From Exilibacterium tricleocarpae (lineage in GTDB: Bacteria; Pseudomonadota; Gammaproteobacteria; Pseudomonadales; Cellvibrionaceae), in assembly GCF_007004655.1 (NCBI RefSeq), contig NZ_ML660094.1, forward strand, positions 62,001 to 126,000: a DNA stretch of 64,000 nucleotides, in the 5' to 3' direction. Both the position numbers and the translations under genes were made by a program. This document shows positions 1-8,041 of the stretch, one piece after another (within the stretch, counting starts at the first letter, position 1; every line of letters starts with the position of its first letter). A model generated the notes under the pieces. It saw only the letters and a program-made list of their open reading frames with translations. It did no database searches and was not told where the DNA came from.

Positions 1-386
1 ATAGCCACCCTTGGTAATCGCGACCGGCTCGGCGAGCGCCGGAACTCGGTAATGACCAACATTCTACCGGCACCCCAGGAGAAAACTCTGGCAATTTCGC
101 CCTCCTCAACTATCACCCAAACCTAAGAACCGTAACGAATTCGAACCTCAAAAAATAAGACATTTCAGAATATTGACGATAGACAACGGTGGGCAATAAA
201 CTGAAGGCTAGCTAACTTATTGATCAAAAAGCCAAAATCATGATCTAGAGACTGGCGCCTTCTATTTGAAGGCATATCGAACTTTTTGCTGCGCGCCGGG
301 CCTGAAAGATCGGATTATTCTGGAGGAGATTGGGCAGACGTATCCCAGCGAGTATCTTGCTTAAGGCATTGATACAGCATCCAAGA
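1..386. other. non-coding accessory DNA with a decayed gene fragment
   Basis: No convincing gene is seen in this stretch. Its right half, about 250-345, holds the first copy of a repeated fragment described separately. In one frame (from about 273) it reads as a short peptide containing RIILEEIG before a stop, which looks like a relic of a coding sequence. The stretch is AT-richer than the core part of the window. The boundary of any upstream gene lies outside the window. Confidence 0.5.
250..345 (+). repeat. dispersed repeat, copy 1 (gene-remnant type)
   Basis: This segment matches 2665-2760. Twenty bases around 273-292 (gcatatcgaactttttgctg) are identical in both copies. The following 50 bases diverge mainly at third codon positions of one frame: RVILEEVG-like in copy 2 and RIILEEIG in copy 1. 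That pattern suggests both descend from a protein-coding sequence rather than from a transposon end. The peptide faintly resembles the start of a GST N-terminal domain, but this is an inference from about 25 residues. Confidence 0.6.
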
Positions 387-1844
387 TCAGAGAACCGCAG
401 AGCGCCGCCAAAAGGCCATTTGGCGATTTGAATGCGATTTCGGTTGGCGCCCGGAAGCGACATCCAGCACGAGGTCCAAAAGCGCATTCACGCATGATAA
501 CTGCTGCGCCGTCTCGATCATTGGCTCGCCGTCGAAATCGATCCAGTCCGGCTTTTCGCTGGCCAGACGTTGCGTCGAGGAAATCTTAACGACGGGCGCG
601 AAAGACCCCATCGGCGTACCCTTGCCGGTGCTGAAAAGAACAATATTGGCCCCGGCTGCGACAAGTGCACTGGTGGATAGTTCATCGGTTCCAGGCGCTT
701 CGACAATCTGAAAACCGCTCGATACCGCGGGTTCGCCATAGCGAAGCACGCCCACCAGGGGAGAGGAACCCGATTTTTGTGCCGCACCGAGCGCTTTTTC
801 GGCCAGGGTCGTCAGGCCGCCCTCAATGTTCCCGGGGTTGGGCTCGCCGGGCACCACCGCACCCTCGTACGCGAACTGCTTCCTGTAGTCTTCGAGAATG
901 AGATCGAGCCGAGTCGAGGTAGCGACTGTGGAGGCGCGAGCTCTAAAGTGGTCGGCCGCTTCCATAAGCTCGGGTAACTCCGTCAGCAGTGTCGCGCCAT
1001 GGCTGGCGACAACGATATCAGCTATATGTCCGAGCAACGGGTTCGCGGTGAGTCCGCTGAGACCGTCGGTTGCACCGCACTTCAGCCCAACGATGAGCTT
1101 GCCAATTTCCTGCCGGGACCGATTGTCCCTCACTATTAGCGAGTGCATCTCTTGCGCAGCCCCAAGGACAGTATGGTAGTCGTCAGGCTCGTCCTGTAAA
1201 CCAATCTGCCTGAGACGCCCATTCTCAGTTCGCGAAGGGGACAGCCGAGAAAAGTCGGCAGAACGGAGTCCGATAAGAAGCGCCGCGCCGCAGTTCGGGT
1301 GTGAAACGAGTGCCCCCAGAAACGCATCGAACGAGGGATCTGGTCTGGGCGAGGAATCCAATGCGGGCACTACCCAAACGCCGTGATCTTCCCCATTCTC
1401 TCGCTCGTTAAGTTCGGCTGCAACGCGGCGCGCCAGTTCTTCAACCGAGCCGACCAGACAAACCAGCCATAACTCGTTGCGCGTGCCGACGCGCCCATCG
1501 GCTCGTCGAAATCCGAAAAACTCAAGTCTGCGTGTCGAAGTAGGCCTAAATTCGCGATCGGTGGGTCGCACCTCCGGACCGGGGCGCTCGCGTGATCCCG
1601 ATGCATTGTGCGTGTGGACCAGCGCCCCTGACGGTATGGTCCGGGTTGCCACCGCGATAGTATGCCCGTAGCGGCGGATGGAGGCGGCACGTTCGATGTC
1701 CTGCAGGGCGACTTTATAGCCTGACGGAACTCTCTCAATCGCAACCACGTTGAATGTGCCATCCGACAGCACGTCGCCCGGCTTTGCCGCCTCCAGTGCA
1801 ACTGCGACATTGTCATCCGCGTGCGTTCGGACCGCGCGAGCCAC
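387..1844 (-). CDS. altronate dehydratase / UxaA-family hydrolase
   Basis: The product is 485 aa, close to the usual length of UxaA-type sugar-acid dehydratases, which remove water from D-altronate or related aldonates using iron. An N-terminal SAF-like domain (about 1-90, with HADDNVAVAL near the start) is followed by the large catalytic domain, which opens FFGFRRADGRVGTRNELW and contains GLKCGATDGLSG. The C-terminus ends in a conserved-looking AFWRR segment, so the gene appears complete. The start is GTG with GGAGG five bases upstream; no ATG fits, although the frame stays open a little further upstream. No uxaB, uxaC or kduD partner is visible beside it, so the true substrate is unknown. 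It stands alone in the gene-poor strip next to the tRNA pair. Confidence 0.8.
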   Translation of the reverse strand: MARAVRTHADDNVAVALEAAKPGDVLSDGTFNVVAIERVPSGYKVALQDIERAASIRRYGHTIAVATRTIPSGALVHTHNASGSRERPGPEVRPTDREFRPTSTRRLEFFGFRRADGRVGTRNELWLVCLVGSVEELARRVAAELNERENGEDHGVWVVPALDSSPRPDPSFDAFLGALVSHPNCGAALLIGLRSADFSRLSPSRTENGRLRQIGLQDEPDDYHTVLGAAQEMHSLIVRDNRSRQEIGKLIVGLKCGATDGLSGLTANPLLGHIADIVVASHGATLLTELPELMEAADHFRARASTVATSTRLDLILEDYRKQFAYEGAVVPGEPNPGNIEGGLTTLAEKALGAAQKSGSSPLVGVLRYGEPAVSSGFQIVEAPGTDELSTSALVAAGANIVLFSTGKGTPMGSFAPVVKISSTQRLASEKPDWIDFDGEPMIETAQQLSCVNALLDLVLDVASGRQPKSHSNRQMAFWRRSAVL

Positions 1845-2006
1845 CCGTTCCTCCAGGTCTTTTGGGTATTGCGATAAGAATACATAGAAAAAATGCTGAA
1901 GTCAGCTTTTGGTCAACCGGGATTAATGGCGGCAGAATCGCCTAAAATGCGCTCCGACTGCCGCGGACAATCTGCCATGATCGGTGCCCTCCCAAAGTTC
2001 ATCATG

Positions 2007-2062
2007 CCCTCCCTATTTCGAAGGCAATGTAAGGGAGGGGCATGCAACATTCGAACTTTTTG
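2007..2062 (+). repeat. hairpin plus short repeat shared with 3573-3628
   Basis: CCCTCCC at 2007-2013 can pair with GGGAGGG at 2033-2039. It is followed by gcatgcaacattcgaac, which recurs with one change (gcatgcagcattcgaac) at about 3608, also after a pyrimidine/purine-rich arm pair. The 15-mer tcgaactttttgctg within it is also present in the repeats at 273 and 2690. Function unknown; it may be a recombination footprint of the accessory strip. Confidence 0.45.
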
Positions 2063-2137
2063 CTGTCTGCTGAGCCTTGAGGCTACCCTACTGTCACCAG
2101 CACCACTTTTGACGAGTTGCCAAAATCAGCTCTCAGC

Positions 2138-2551
2138 TCACGCGTGGGAAGAGCTGTGAATATAGCGATCCTCTGCCGCATAGTCGAAAAGCGGAAGTGG
2201 ATACCCGGCCAAGGCTGTTTGCCAGTTGGTGTCGTCGTGTTGCCTGGGCCAGTCACAATATGGACCCACCGCCTCTGTATATGACGTTACTGGCTTGTAT
2301 CCCAACTCAGTTGCTGCCCTCGTGCTGAGTACGAAAGGCCTTGGCAGCGACCAAGGTGTCCAGCCGATCGGCGCGCTGCCATGATCATCACCGACGTCCA
2401 GCGGGAGTAGCCTTCCCCGATAGCCCAGATGATCGGCAATCGCGGTGCCAATCTCGGCCACGCTGAGCGCCTCAGGGTCGGCGGCAGCGACCGCTGTCCT
2501 TTGGCAGGAACTCCAGATCACACACCGTCCCCCAGAGGATTCGAACTTCAA
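2138..2551 (-). pseudogene. 3' fragment of an NAD-dependent epimerase/reductase
   Basis: The open frame encodes 137 aa, but only the part from about ADPEALSVAEIGTAIADHLG onward looks like a protein family. It matches the C-terminal half of extended SDR proteins (NAD-dependent epimerase/dehydratase), where this phrase precedes the substrate-binding tail (STRAATELGYKPVTSYTEAV). The Rossmann nucleotide-binding half with GxxGxxG is absent. The first 20 residues are unrelated and rich in Cys and Arg, and no good ribosome binding site precedes the ATG. It is therefore read as a 5'-truncated relic, consistent with the decayed character of the surrounding accessory DNA. Confidence 0.65.
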
Positions 2552-2664
2552 GATTACCCATTATTTCAATGACGTAGAGACGCCGTCGCGTTCTCGACAT
2601 CGGGCTCACGCCTCGTGAAGCATCCTAAATTATTGATATACCTGAAAAAGCCGCTGGGTGCGGA

Positions 2665-2760
2665 GGGCGGCGCCCCCTATTGAACGCATATCGAACTTTT
2701 TGCTGTGCGCCGGACCTGGAAACTCGAGTTATCTTAGAAGAGGTTGGACAAGCGTATCTC
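2665..2760 (+). repeat. dispersed repeat, copy 2 (gene-remnant type)
   Basis: Second copy of the fragment at 250-345. Copies 1 and 2 flank the altronate dehydratase-like gene and the truncated epimerase. The copy reads through to RVILEEVGQAYLWKNP and then a stop, in the frame starting near 2687. Confidence 0.6.
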
Positions 2761-2840
2761 TGGAAAAATCCTGTCTGACAAAACTTTCGTTGCACTTCGC
2801 CTTAAGGCAGCGTGTCGAATGCCGCTGCTGTCGGCGAATG

Positions 2841-3254
2841 TCAATGTTGAGCCCAGTTCTCCAGCGTCAAACCCCGCACCTTTGAGAAGTGCCTGTGGTT
2901 GTTTGTAACCAATACGGCGTCGAGTGAAATCGCATGTGCGGCAATCATGGTATCGTTATGTCCGATGGGCGTGCCCTCAGCGAATAGCCGCGACTGCAGC
3001 TCGGCAAAGCAATCTGCTTCCTTCGTCGTCCAGTCAGCGATGAAATCCAGCCGATCTGAGAACTCGTCGATCAAGCGGTTGTACTTCTCACTCGCCGCAG
3101 AACGAGCGGCGCCCAAACGCAGTTCGGAATACGTGATGACGGAAATGCAAATCGTGCGACCGCTTTCGACTTTTTCTTCCATCACTGACAGCAGAGGTTT
3201 AGGGGCCTGTCGCATAATGTAGCTGCAAATGTCTGTATCGAGCATATACAGCAT
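2841..3254 (-). CDS. vapC: VapC-type PIN-domain ribonuclease toxin
   Basis: A 137-aa PIN-domain protein of normal VapC length. The acidic residues that bind Mg2+/Mn2+ in PIN nucleases are in place: D6 in MLDTD, E44 in YSELRLGA and D101 in GHNDTMIAAHA, followed by the VTNN motif near 117. Enzymes of this family cut specific RNAs (tRNAs or rRNA) and stop translation. The start ATG shares one base with the stop of the antitoxin gene, so the two are cotranscribed and probably translationally coupled. All key residues are intact, so the toxin is probably active. Confidence 0.92.
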   Translation of the reverse strand: MLYMLDTDICSYIMRQAPKPLLSVMEEKVESGRTICISVITYSELRLGAARSAASEKYNRLIDEFSDRLDFIADWTTKEADCFAELQSRLFAEGTPIGHNDTMIAAHAISLDAVLVTNNHRHFSKVRGLTLENWAQH

Positions 3255-3481
3255 TAAAGCTTAACCCGGTCGGTTTCCATCACATCAGGCCGCTCGGACA
3301 TAAAGTCATCGCCCGCGGTGCCTGCCTTGGGCAACGAGGTCCAGGTCTTTCGCAACGGCTCCAAAATCAATTTGTTCCCTTCCCGGCGGACGGCCACCTC
3401 ACTGATACCCTTGAAAGCAAGACTCCGGGGAATCCGGACCGCCTGGCTGCGGCCATTCACGAACAGTTTTGCGGTATGCAT
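3254..3481 (-). CDS. vapB: VapB-type antitoxin, AbrB-like fold
   Basis: The protein starts MHTAKLFVNGRSQAVRIP, the hallmark of the VapB/SpoVT-AbrB swapped-hairpin DNA-binding domain. The C-terminal part is acidic and probably wraps the toxin. The ATG at 3481 is chosen because GGAGG lies eight bases upstream; a TTG five codons further up is less likely. The predicted length is 75 aa. It should bind VapC and repress its own operon; a candidate operator is annotated upstream. Confidence 0.9.
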   Translation of the reverse strand: MHTAKLFVNGRSQAVRIPRSLAFKGISEVAVRREGNKLILEPLRKTWTSLPKAGTAGDDFMSERPDVMETDRVKL

Positions 3482-3506
3482 GGTATCAACCTCCAAAAGT
3501 GTGGGA

Positions 3507-3535
3507 ACTATAGCCCATGCCGCAGCATATCACAA
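3507..3535 (-). promoter_or_regulatory. candidate sigma-70 promoter of vapBC
   Basis: On the minus strand TTGTGA (3535-3530) is separated by exactly 17 bases from TATAGT (3512-3507). The VapB start codon follows about 25 bases later. Spacing and hexamers are good, but no transcript data are available. Confidence 0.6.
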
Positions 3536-3543
3536 GCATATGC
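3525..3543. promoter_or_regulatory. candidate VapB operator palindrome
   Basis: GCATAT, seven bases, ATATGC forms a perfect inverted repeat (gcatatcacaagcatatgc) that covers the -35 hexamer of the vapBC promoter. VapB dimers usually bind such palindromes at their own promoter, so autorepression by occlusion of the -35 element is the likely reading. Confidence 0.5.
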
Positions 3544-3739
3544 CAAAATCCGGCACATCCTAAAGATCACCCCCCTCTCCTTTCAGGGACCGTATCTGAG
3601 GGAGGCATGCAGCATTCGAACTAAAAGTCTATTTATTTCAGAGTCTTAAGGGAAACGAGCTGCGCCGGGGACAGAGGCTATGGCAGTTTTTATGAACTGA
3701 GCATTGAATGCTATTGAGAAAATCGTAAAGCGCAGGAGG

Positions 3740-3816
<77 letters not shown>

Positions 3817-3850
3817 GTTACTGAGCAGAGCCCTGCCAGCTCACATGGAA

Positions 3851-3927
3851 TGGTCGGAGTGGAGGGATTCGAACCCCCGACATCCTGCTCCCAAAGCAGG
3901 CGCGCTACCAGGCTGCGCTACACTCCG
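3851..3927 (-). tRNA. tRNA-Pro (anticodon TGG)
   Basis: A complete 77-nt cloverleaf on the minus strand. It has acceptor CGGAGTG pairing with CACTCCG, anticodon loop TTTGGGA with TGG, T-arm GGGGGTTCGAATCCCTC, and encoded CCA. It is separated by 34 bases from the downstream tRNA-Arg, so the two are probably one transcript processed from the promoter at 3963-3991. Confidence 0.97.
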
Positions 3928-3962
3928 CCGGCTGTGGCCGAAGCCATATTCCAGGAGGGCGC

Positions 3963-3991
3963 ATAATACAAAGGCCCCTCTTTGCCGTCAA
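3963..3991 (-). promoter_or_regulatory. tRNA operon promoter with GC-rich discriminator
   Basis: On the minus strand TTGACG (3991-3986), a 17-base spacer, then TATTAT (3968-3963), followed immediately by GCGCCCTCC. The hexamers are near consensus. A GC-rich discriminator directly after the -10 is typical of stable-RNA promoters under growth-rate and ppGpp control. It lies 36 bases upstream of the tRNA-Pro 5' end. Confidence 0.75.
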
Positions 3992-4157
3992 CGACTATAT
4001 CGTCAACCTTGAAAATTTATCTATGCAGACCAAGGACTTAGCGGCCGACCTCAGCCCTGTTTCAGGTAGTGACGGGGCTCGATTCCTGTGGGACAATACG
4101 CGCCTTTTCCATCTTCACCCACAGCTGCAGCCAAGACGACAGGGGAACTCATCCGCT

Positions 4158-5003
4158 ATGCCCGCACTTATCCTCGACGGCAAAGCCCTCGCGCAACAAA
4201 CCGAACAGGCACTGTCCCGGCGGGTCGCCGCCCTAAAAGAAAAAAGCGGTGGCCAAACCCCTATCCTCGCCACTATCCTGGTGGGCGATGACCCGGCCTC
4301 GGCCACCTATGTGAGAATGAAAGGCAACGCCTGCCGGCGGGTCGGCATGGATTCACTGCAGGTGGAAATGCCCACCACCACCTCGACTGCAGAACTGCTG
4401 GCCAAAATCGGCGAACTCAATGACAACCCCAACGTCCACGGTATTCTCCTGCAGCATCCGGTACCGCCGCAGATTGATGAACGGGCCTGCTTTGACGCCA
4501 TTGCTTTAAGCAAAGACGTCGACGGCGTCACCTGCCTCGGCTTCGGCCGCATGAGTATGGGCGAGGCCGCCTACGGCTGCGCCACCCCAAAAGGCATTAT
4601 GCGCCTGTTAGAAGGCTACGATATTCCGCTCGAGGGCCGCCACGCCGTGGTTTTGGGTCGCAGCCCGATTCTCGGTAAACCCATGGCGATGATGCTGCTC
4701 AACGCCAATGCGACGGTGACCATCTGCCACTCCCGCACCCGCCAATTGCCGGACTTGGTGCGCCAGGCCGATATCGTCGTGGCCGCTGTCGGGAAACCGG
4801 CATTTGTCCGCGCCGACTGGGTCAAGGATGGCGCCGTAGTGGTGGACGCCGGTTACCACCCCGGCGGCGTCGGCGATGTCGAGCTGGCGCCACTGGCAGA
4901 GCGGGTCGCCGCCTATACGCCGGTGCCGGGCGGGGTCGGTCCGATGACCATCAATACCCTGATTTATCAGTCGGTCGAAGCGGGAGAGAAGACACTCGGT
5001 TAG
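4158..5003 (+). CDS. folD: bifunctional methylene-THF dehydrogenase / methenyl-THF cyclohydrolase
   Basis: FolD interconverts 5,10-methylene-, methenyl- and 10-formyl-tetrahydrofolate in the cytoplasm, producing NADPH and formyl donors for purine and fMet synthesis. Family marks are present: YVRMK with Y51 and K55 of the active site, GILLQHPVP, the NADP-binding [15 protein letters not shown] and [11 protein letters not shown] near the C-terminus. The ATG at 4158 gives 281 aa, the normal length. The frame is open 45 codons further upstream, but that extension has no family resemblance. It is the first gene of the core region after the tRNA pair and is transcribed away from them. Confidence 0.96.
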   Translation: MPALILDGKALAQQTEQALSRRVAALKEKSGGQTPILATILVGDDPASATYVRMKGNACRRVGMDSLQVEMPTTTSTAELLAKIGELNDNPNVHGILLQHPVPPQIDERACFDAIALSKDVDGVTCLGFGRMSMGEAAYGCATPKGIMRLLEGYDIPLEGRHAVVLGRSPILGKPMAMMLLNANATVTICHSRTRQLPDLVRQADIVVAAVGKPAFVRADWVKDGAVVVDAGYHPGGVGDVELAPLAERVAAYTPVPGGVGPMTINTLIYQSVEAGEKTLG

Positions 5004-5074
5004 CGGCCGGTCAATGGGCCGCCACCGCCGGCCCCAGGCCCAGCCCATAGCGGCGGAAACTGAGGCAGGACACC

Positions 5075-5764
5075 ATGCGACTGGATAAGTTTGTGAGTCA
5101 GGCTGCCGGTATCAGCCGCTCGCAGGTAAAAAAAGCCCTGCGGCAGGCAGCCGTCGCGATTGACGGCGACCCGGTCGCCAATCCCGCCCAGGCGGTGGCG
5201 GCCGGTGCCCGGATCACGCTGCACGGCCGCCGGTTGACGGCGCCCAAACCACAGTACGTTATGCTCAACAAACCGGCGGGCTACGTTTGCGCCACCCGCG
5301 ACAGCGACCACCCCACTGTTATCGACCTGATTGCCGAACCCGGCGCCGGCCGGCTGCAGATCGCCGGCCGGCTGGACCGGGATACCACCGGCCTGGTGCT
5401 GCTTACCGATGACGGTCAGTGGAATCACCGCGTTACCGCACCGGCGCGCGCCTGCCTGAAAACCTATACCGCCACCCTGGCCGAACCCCTGGCTGATAAG
5501 TGGATCGCGGTGTTCGCCGCCGGGGTCCGCCTCAAAGCCGATGCCCGCCCCACCCAACCGGCCAAGCTGCAAATACTGGAGGCGTGCCGGGTCAGACTCA
5601 GTATCACCGAGGGCAGGTACCACCAGGTCAAACGCATGTTTGCCGCCACTGGTAATCGCGTCCTGTCACTGCACCGCGAGTCGATCGGTGCGCTGGCGCT
5701 CGACCCCGATCTCCAAGCCGGCCAGTACCGCCCGCTGAGCACGGCTGAGATTGCGGGGTTCTGA
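5075..5764 (+). CDS. rsuA: 16S rRNA pseudouridine synthase, RsuA family
   Basis: A 229-aa protein with an N-terminal S4-type RNA-binding domain (MRLDKFVSQAAGISRSQVKK) and a catalytic domain carrying GRLDRDTTGLVLLT, in which D101 is the expected nucleophile. RsuA-family enzymes convert one uridine (U516 in E. coli 16S rRNA) to pseudouridine. An RluE/RluB-type specificity cannot be fully excluded. AGGAC precedes the ATG. It is followed after three bases by rsmC, so both rRNA-modifying genes are probably one unit. Confidence 0.87.
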   Translation: MRLDKFVSQAAGISRSQVKKALRQAAVAIDGDPVANPAQAVAAGARITLHGRRLTAPKPQYVMLNKPAGYVCATRDSDHPTVIDLIAEPGAGRLQIAGRLDRDTTGLVLLTDDGQWNHRVTAPARACLKTYTATLAEPLADKWIAVFAAGVRLKADARPTQPAKLQILEACRVRLSITEGRYHQVKRMFAATGNRVLSLHRESIGALALDPDLQAGQYRPLSTAEIAGF

Positions 5765-5767
5765 TCG

Positions 5768-6817
5768 ATGGACCCCTGCTATAGCGCCCTGCTACCCTAT
5801 TTGACCGCACCGGACCGCCCCACCCTCTGGTTCGCCGACGAAAATGCCTCCACAGCCGGTGCCCGGTTGCAACGGGGCCGGCACCCTTATCTAACCGCCT
5901 TCAGCAATCGCTACGATGTCTATCAGCACTTGTGCGATAGGGGCGTCCGAAGCCATTTCTGCGACTTCGACTGCGCCCTGCTGGACACTGTCAAATGCAA
6001 CATCCTGGTCTATCGCATCTCCAAAGAAAAACCGTTGACCCACCACCTGATCAACCGCGCATACACCTGCCTGGAGGATGGCGGCACGCTGGTGTTGTGC
6101 GGCGAAAAAAGTGAGGGGATCAAGAGTTATGCAAAAAAAGCCAGCGTCTTGTTTGGCAGCAACGCCACACTGAAAAAAGCCGGCCGGGCCTATATCACCA
6201 CCATCACCAAGACGCCCGCCGCCGGACCCCGGCTCGACGACCAGCACTACGCCGAACTACGCCCCATCGCCCAGGTCGGCGGCACTCCCATCTACAGCAA
6301 ACCCGGCGTGTTCGGCTGGAATAAAATCGACGCGGGCAGCGCCCTGCTGATCGAGAACCTGGCACCGCTGCTGGCCCTGCTACCCGCCCCGCCCGCTACA
6401 CTGCTGGATCTCGGTTGCGGTTACGGCTATCTCACCCTCGCCAGTACAGCGATCACTGCGCAACGGCGCGTGGCCACCGACAATAACGCCGCAGCCCTGA
6501 AGGCGGCGGAGTACAACTTTTCCAACGCGAGACTGGCGGTGAGTGTGGTGGCGGATGATTGCGGAGCGCAGTTACGCGAGCGCTTTGATCTGATCGTGTG
6601 CAACCCACCTTTTCATCGGGGATTCGGTGTCGAGGGCGACCTTACCGATAAATTTCTGCAACGCGCTGCGCAGTTGCTCAGCGCCCAAGGTGCCGCCTTC
6701 TTTGTGGTCAACCAGTTCCTGCCGCTGCAGCGCAAAGCAGCCGCTCTTTTCACCACTGTCAACAAGGTGGCCGGCAACGGCAGCTTCAATGTGTTTTACC
6801 TGGCGGGCAGCCGCTGA
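5768..6817 (+). CDS. rsmC: 16S rRNA (guanine-N2) methyltransferase, RsmC type
   Basis: A 349-aa two-domain class I SAM-dependent methyltransferase. The N-terminal half is a degenerate methyltransferase-like domain. The C-terminal half carries the SAM loop LLDLGCGYGYLTL and the catalytic DLIVCNPPFH motif typical of N2-guanine methyltransferases RsmC/RlmG. RsmC methylates G1207 of 16S rRNA; RlmG (23S) is the alternative. The gene starts three bases after rsuA. A hairpin and then an unusual tandem array follow its stop codon. Confidence 0.85.
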   Translation: MDPCYSALLPYLTAPDRPTLWFADENASTAGARLQRGRHPYLTAFSNRYDVYQHLCDRGVRSHFCDFDCALLDTVKCNILVYRISKEKPLTHHLINRAYTCLEDGGTLVLCGEKSEGIKSYAKKASVLFGSNATLKKAGRAYITTITKTPAAGPRLDDQHYAELRPIAQVGGTPIYSKPGVFGWNKIDAGSALLIENLAPLLALLPAPPATLLDLGCGYGYLTLASTAITAQRRVATDNNAAALKAAEYNFSNARLAVSVVADDCGAQLRERFDLIVCNPPFHRGFGVEGDLTDKFLQRAAQLLSAQGAAFFVVNQFLPLQRKAAALFTTVNKVAGNGSFNVFYLAGSR

Positions 6818-6825
6818 CGGTTTTC

Positions 6826-6850
6826 ATCCTCGAAGCCCGAGGATTCTCTA
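6826..6850 (+). terminator. possible terminator hairpin after rsmC
   Basis: ATCCTCG (6826-6832), a five-base loop and CGAGGAT (6838-6844) form a 7-bp stem nine bases after the rsmC stop, followed by a weak T-rich tract (tctctattta). It could end the rsuA-rsmC transcript; leakage would run into the hairpin array behind it. Confidence 0.45.
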
Positions 6851-6881
6851 TTTATGTTGGCTGGCGGCTCTTCAATTGTAT

Positions 6882-7169
6882 GCGCTGGAGGCTTTCTATC
6901 TTAGTTCGCTGAAGGCTTTCTACCTTCGTTCGCTGAAGGCTTTCTACCTTCGTTCGCTGAAGGCTTTCTACCTTCGTTCGCTGAAGGCTCTCTACCTTCG
7001 TTCGCTGAAGGCTTTCTACCTTCGTTCGCTGAAGGCTCTCTACCTTCGTTCGCTGAAGGCTTTCTACCTTCGTTCGCTGAAGGCTTTCTACCTTCGTTCG
7101 CTGAAGGCTCTCTACCTTCGTTCACTGAGGGCTTTCTACTTTCGTTCGCTGAAGGCCCTTTATCTGTGT
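6882..7169 (+). repeat. 12-unit 24-bp tandem array with alternating complementary pentamers
   Basis: Twelve head-to-tail 24-bp units, the outermost ones degenerate. Each unit carries GAAGG, seven bases, CCTTC, seven bases, so GAAGG and CCTTC alternate at even 12-bp spacing. Either neighbour can pair, giving two hairpin registers. Because 24 is a multiple of three, several frames stay open through it on both strands (SLKAFYLR on plus, PSANEGRK on minus), but neither has a credible start. It fills the space between the convergent rsmC and spermidine-synthase-like genes. Confidence 0.95.
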
Positions 7170-7274
7170 CGCCACCGACTGGCAAAATCCACGGAAAGAT
7201 AGCGCCATTCGATTGATCCCCGTCGGGTTGCGGCTTTGGAGACACGAAAGCGCACCGAGAAAGACTCACGCCAC

Positions 7275-8018
7275 TCAACGCAGTTTGCGAAATGTAAAAT
7301 TCAACCGGCAGGACTTTTTGCGCCGATCCAAATGGGGCGTTGCAGCCAGGGTGTCGAGGAACAGCTTTTTGGTTACCGGCGCCGTAAAAAAAGCCCCGAT
7401 CACATTATCGTACAACGATGTCGTCAGTCGATAGGCCGACACGAAGCGGCGTTCAGTCGCCAGCATAGGAGCCGATTTTCGCAATGCCGCAGCGCTGTGA
7501 AAGTTAAACACCAGCGCGCCCCGCGGTGCCAGCGCTTTGGCAAGTGCAGCGGTCCAGTCGGCGTCCACCGCCACTGCGCGACGGGTTTCAGTACCGTCAT
7601 GTCCAAACAAATCGTCGATAATCAGATCGTAACCAGGGCCGCGGTATTCGTTCACCCAGGTGACGGCATCGGCTTGCACCAACTCGATATTGCCGGCCTG
7701 CAGTCCGAAGAAGCGTTGTGCCAACCGAAGATGCACGGGGTTGAGTTCAACGCCGGTAATCAGAGCCGGTGTCAGGAAATAGTTGAGTTGCTGCATGACC
7801 GCACCACCGCCGACACCCAGCACCAGCACGCGCTTGATCTGACCGGCGGGCAGAAAAAAAGCCGGCAACAGCAACAGGTCCCAAACACTGCCCCCCACCG
7901 GATGGCGCGGGTTGTACTGGCTGTGGAATACGCCGTTGGTATACAGGCGCCGGGTAGCGCCCGCGCTGCGGACTTCGTAGCGATTACCACCGCTGGTTTG
8001 CTGCCACAGGATTGCCAT
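7275..8018 (-). CDS. spermidine synthase-like methyltransferase-fold protein
   Basis: A 247-aa protein with the spermidine-synthase/SAM-methyltransferase fold: VLVLGVGGGAVMQQL for nucleotide binding, GVELNP at the end of strand 2, and YDLIIDDLFG where true aminopropyltransferases carry the catalytic aspartates. It lacks the N-terminal beta-barrel tetramerisation domain. Such stand-alone SpeE-like proteins are common in gammaproteobacteria and most have no proven substrate. No speD is nearby. It lies 23 bases downstream of the gene at 8042-8635, probably in one transcript. Confidence 0.7.
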   Translation of the reverse strand: MAILWQQTSGGNRYEVRSAGATRRLYTNGVFHSQYNPRHPVGGSVWDLLLLPAFFLPAGQIKRVLVLGVGGGAVMQQLNYFLTPALITGVELNPVHLRLAQRFFGLQAGNIELVQADAVTWVNEYRGPGYDLIIDDLFGHDGTETRRAVAVDADWTAALAKALAPRGALVFNFHSAAALRKSAPMLATERRFVSAYRLTTSLYDNVIGAFFTAPVTKKLFLDTLAATPHLDRRKKSCRLNFTFRKLR

Positions 8019-8041
8019 CGGCGCAGTCAGAACCTCAGGTC

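Noticed and set aside
2007-3640. Integron attC sites around vapBC.
   Set aside because: The short shared motif gcatgca(a/g)cattcgaac does not show the R'' R' L' L'' core layout, the repeated arms are too weak, and no integrase is seen. Kept only as a dispersed repeat.
4023-4157. N-terminal extension of FolD from an upstream ATG.
   Set aside because: The added 45 residues are unlike FolD, and the internal ATG gives the normal N-terminus and length.
6882-7169. CRISPR array.
   Set aside because: Units are contiguous with no unique spacers, and no cas genes are present.
6627-7278. Proteins with SLKAFYLR (plus) or PSANEGRK (minus) repeats through the 24-bp array.
   Set aside because: Both frames are open only because the unit length is a multiple of three. 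Starts lack ribosome binding sites, and the plus frame begins inside rsmC out of frame.
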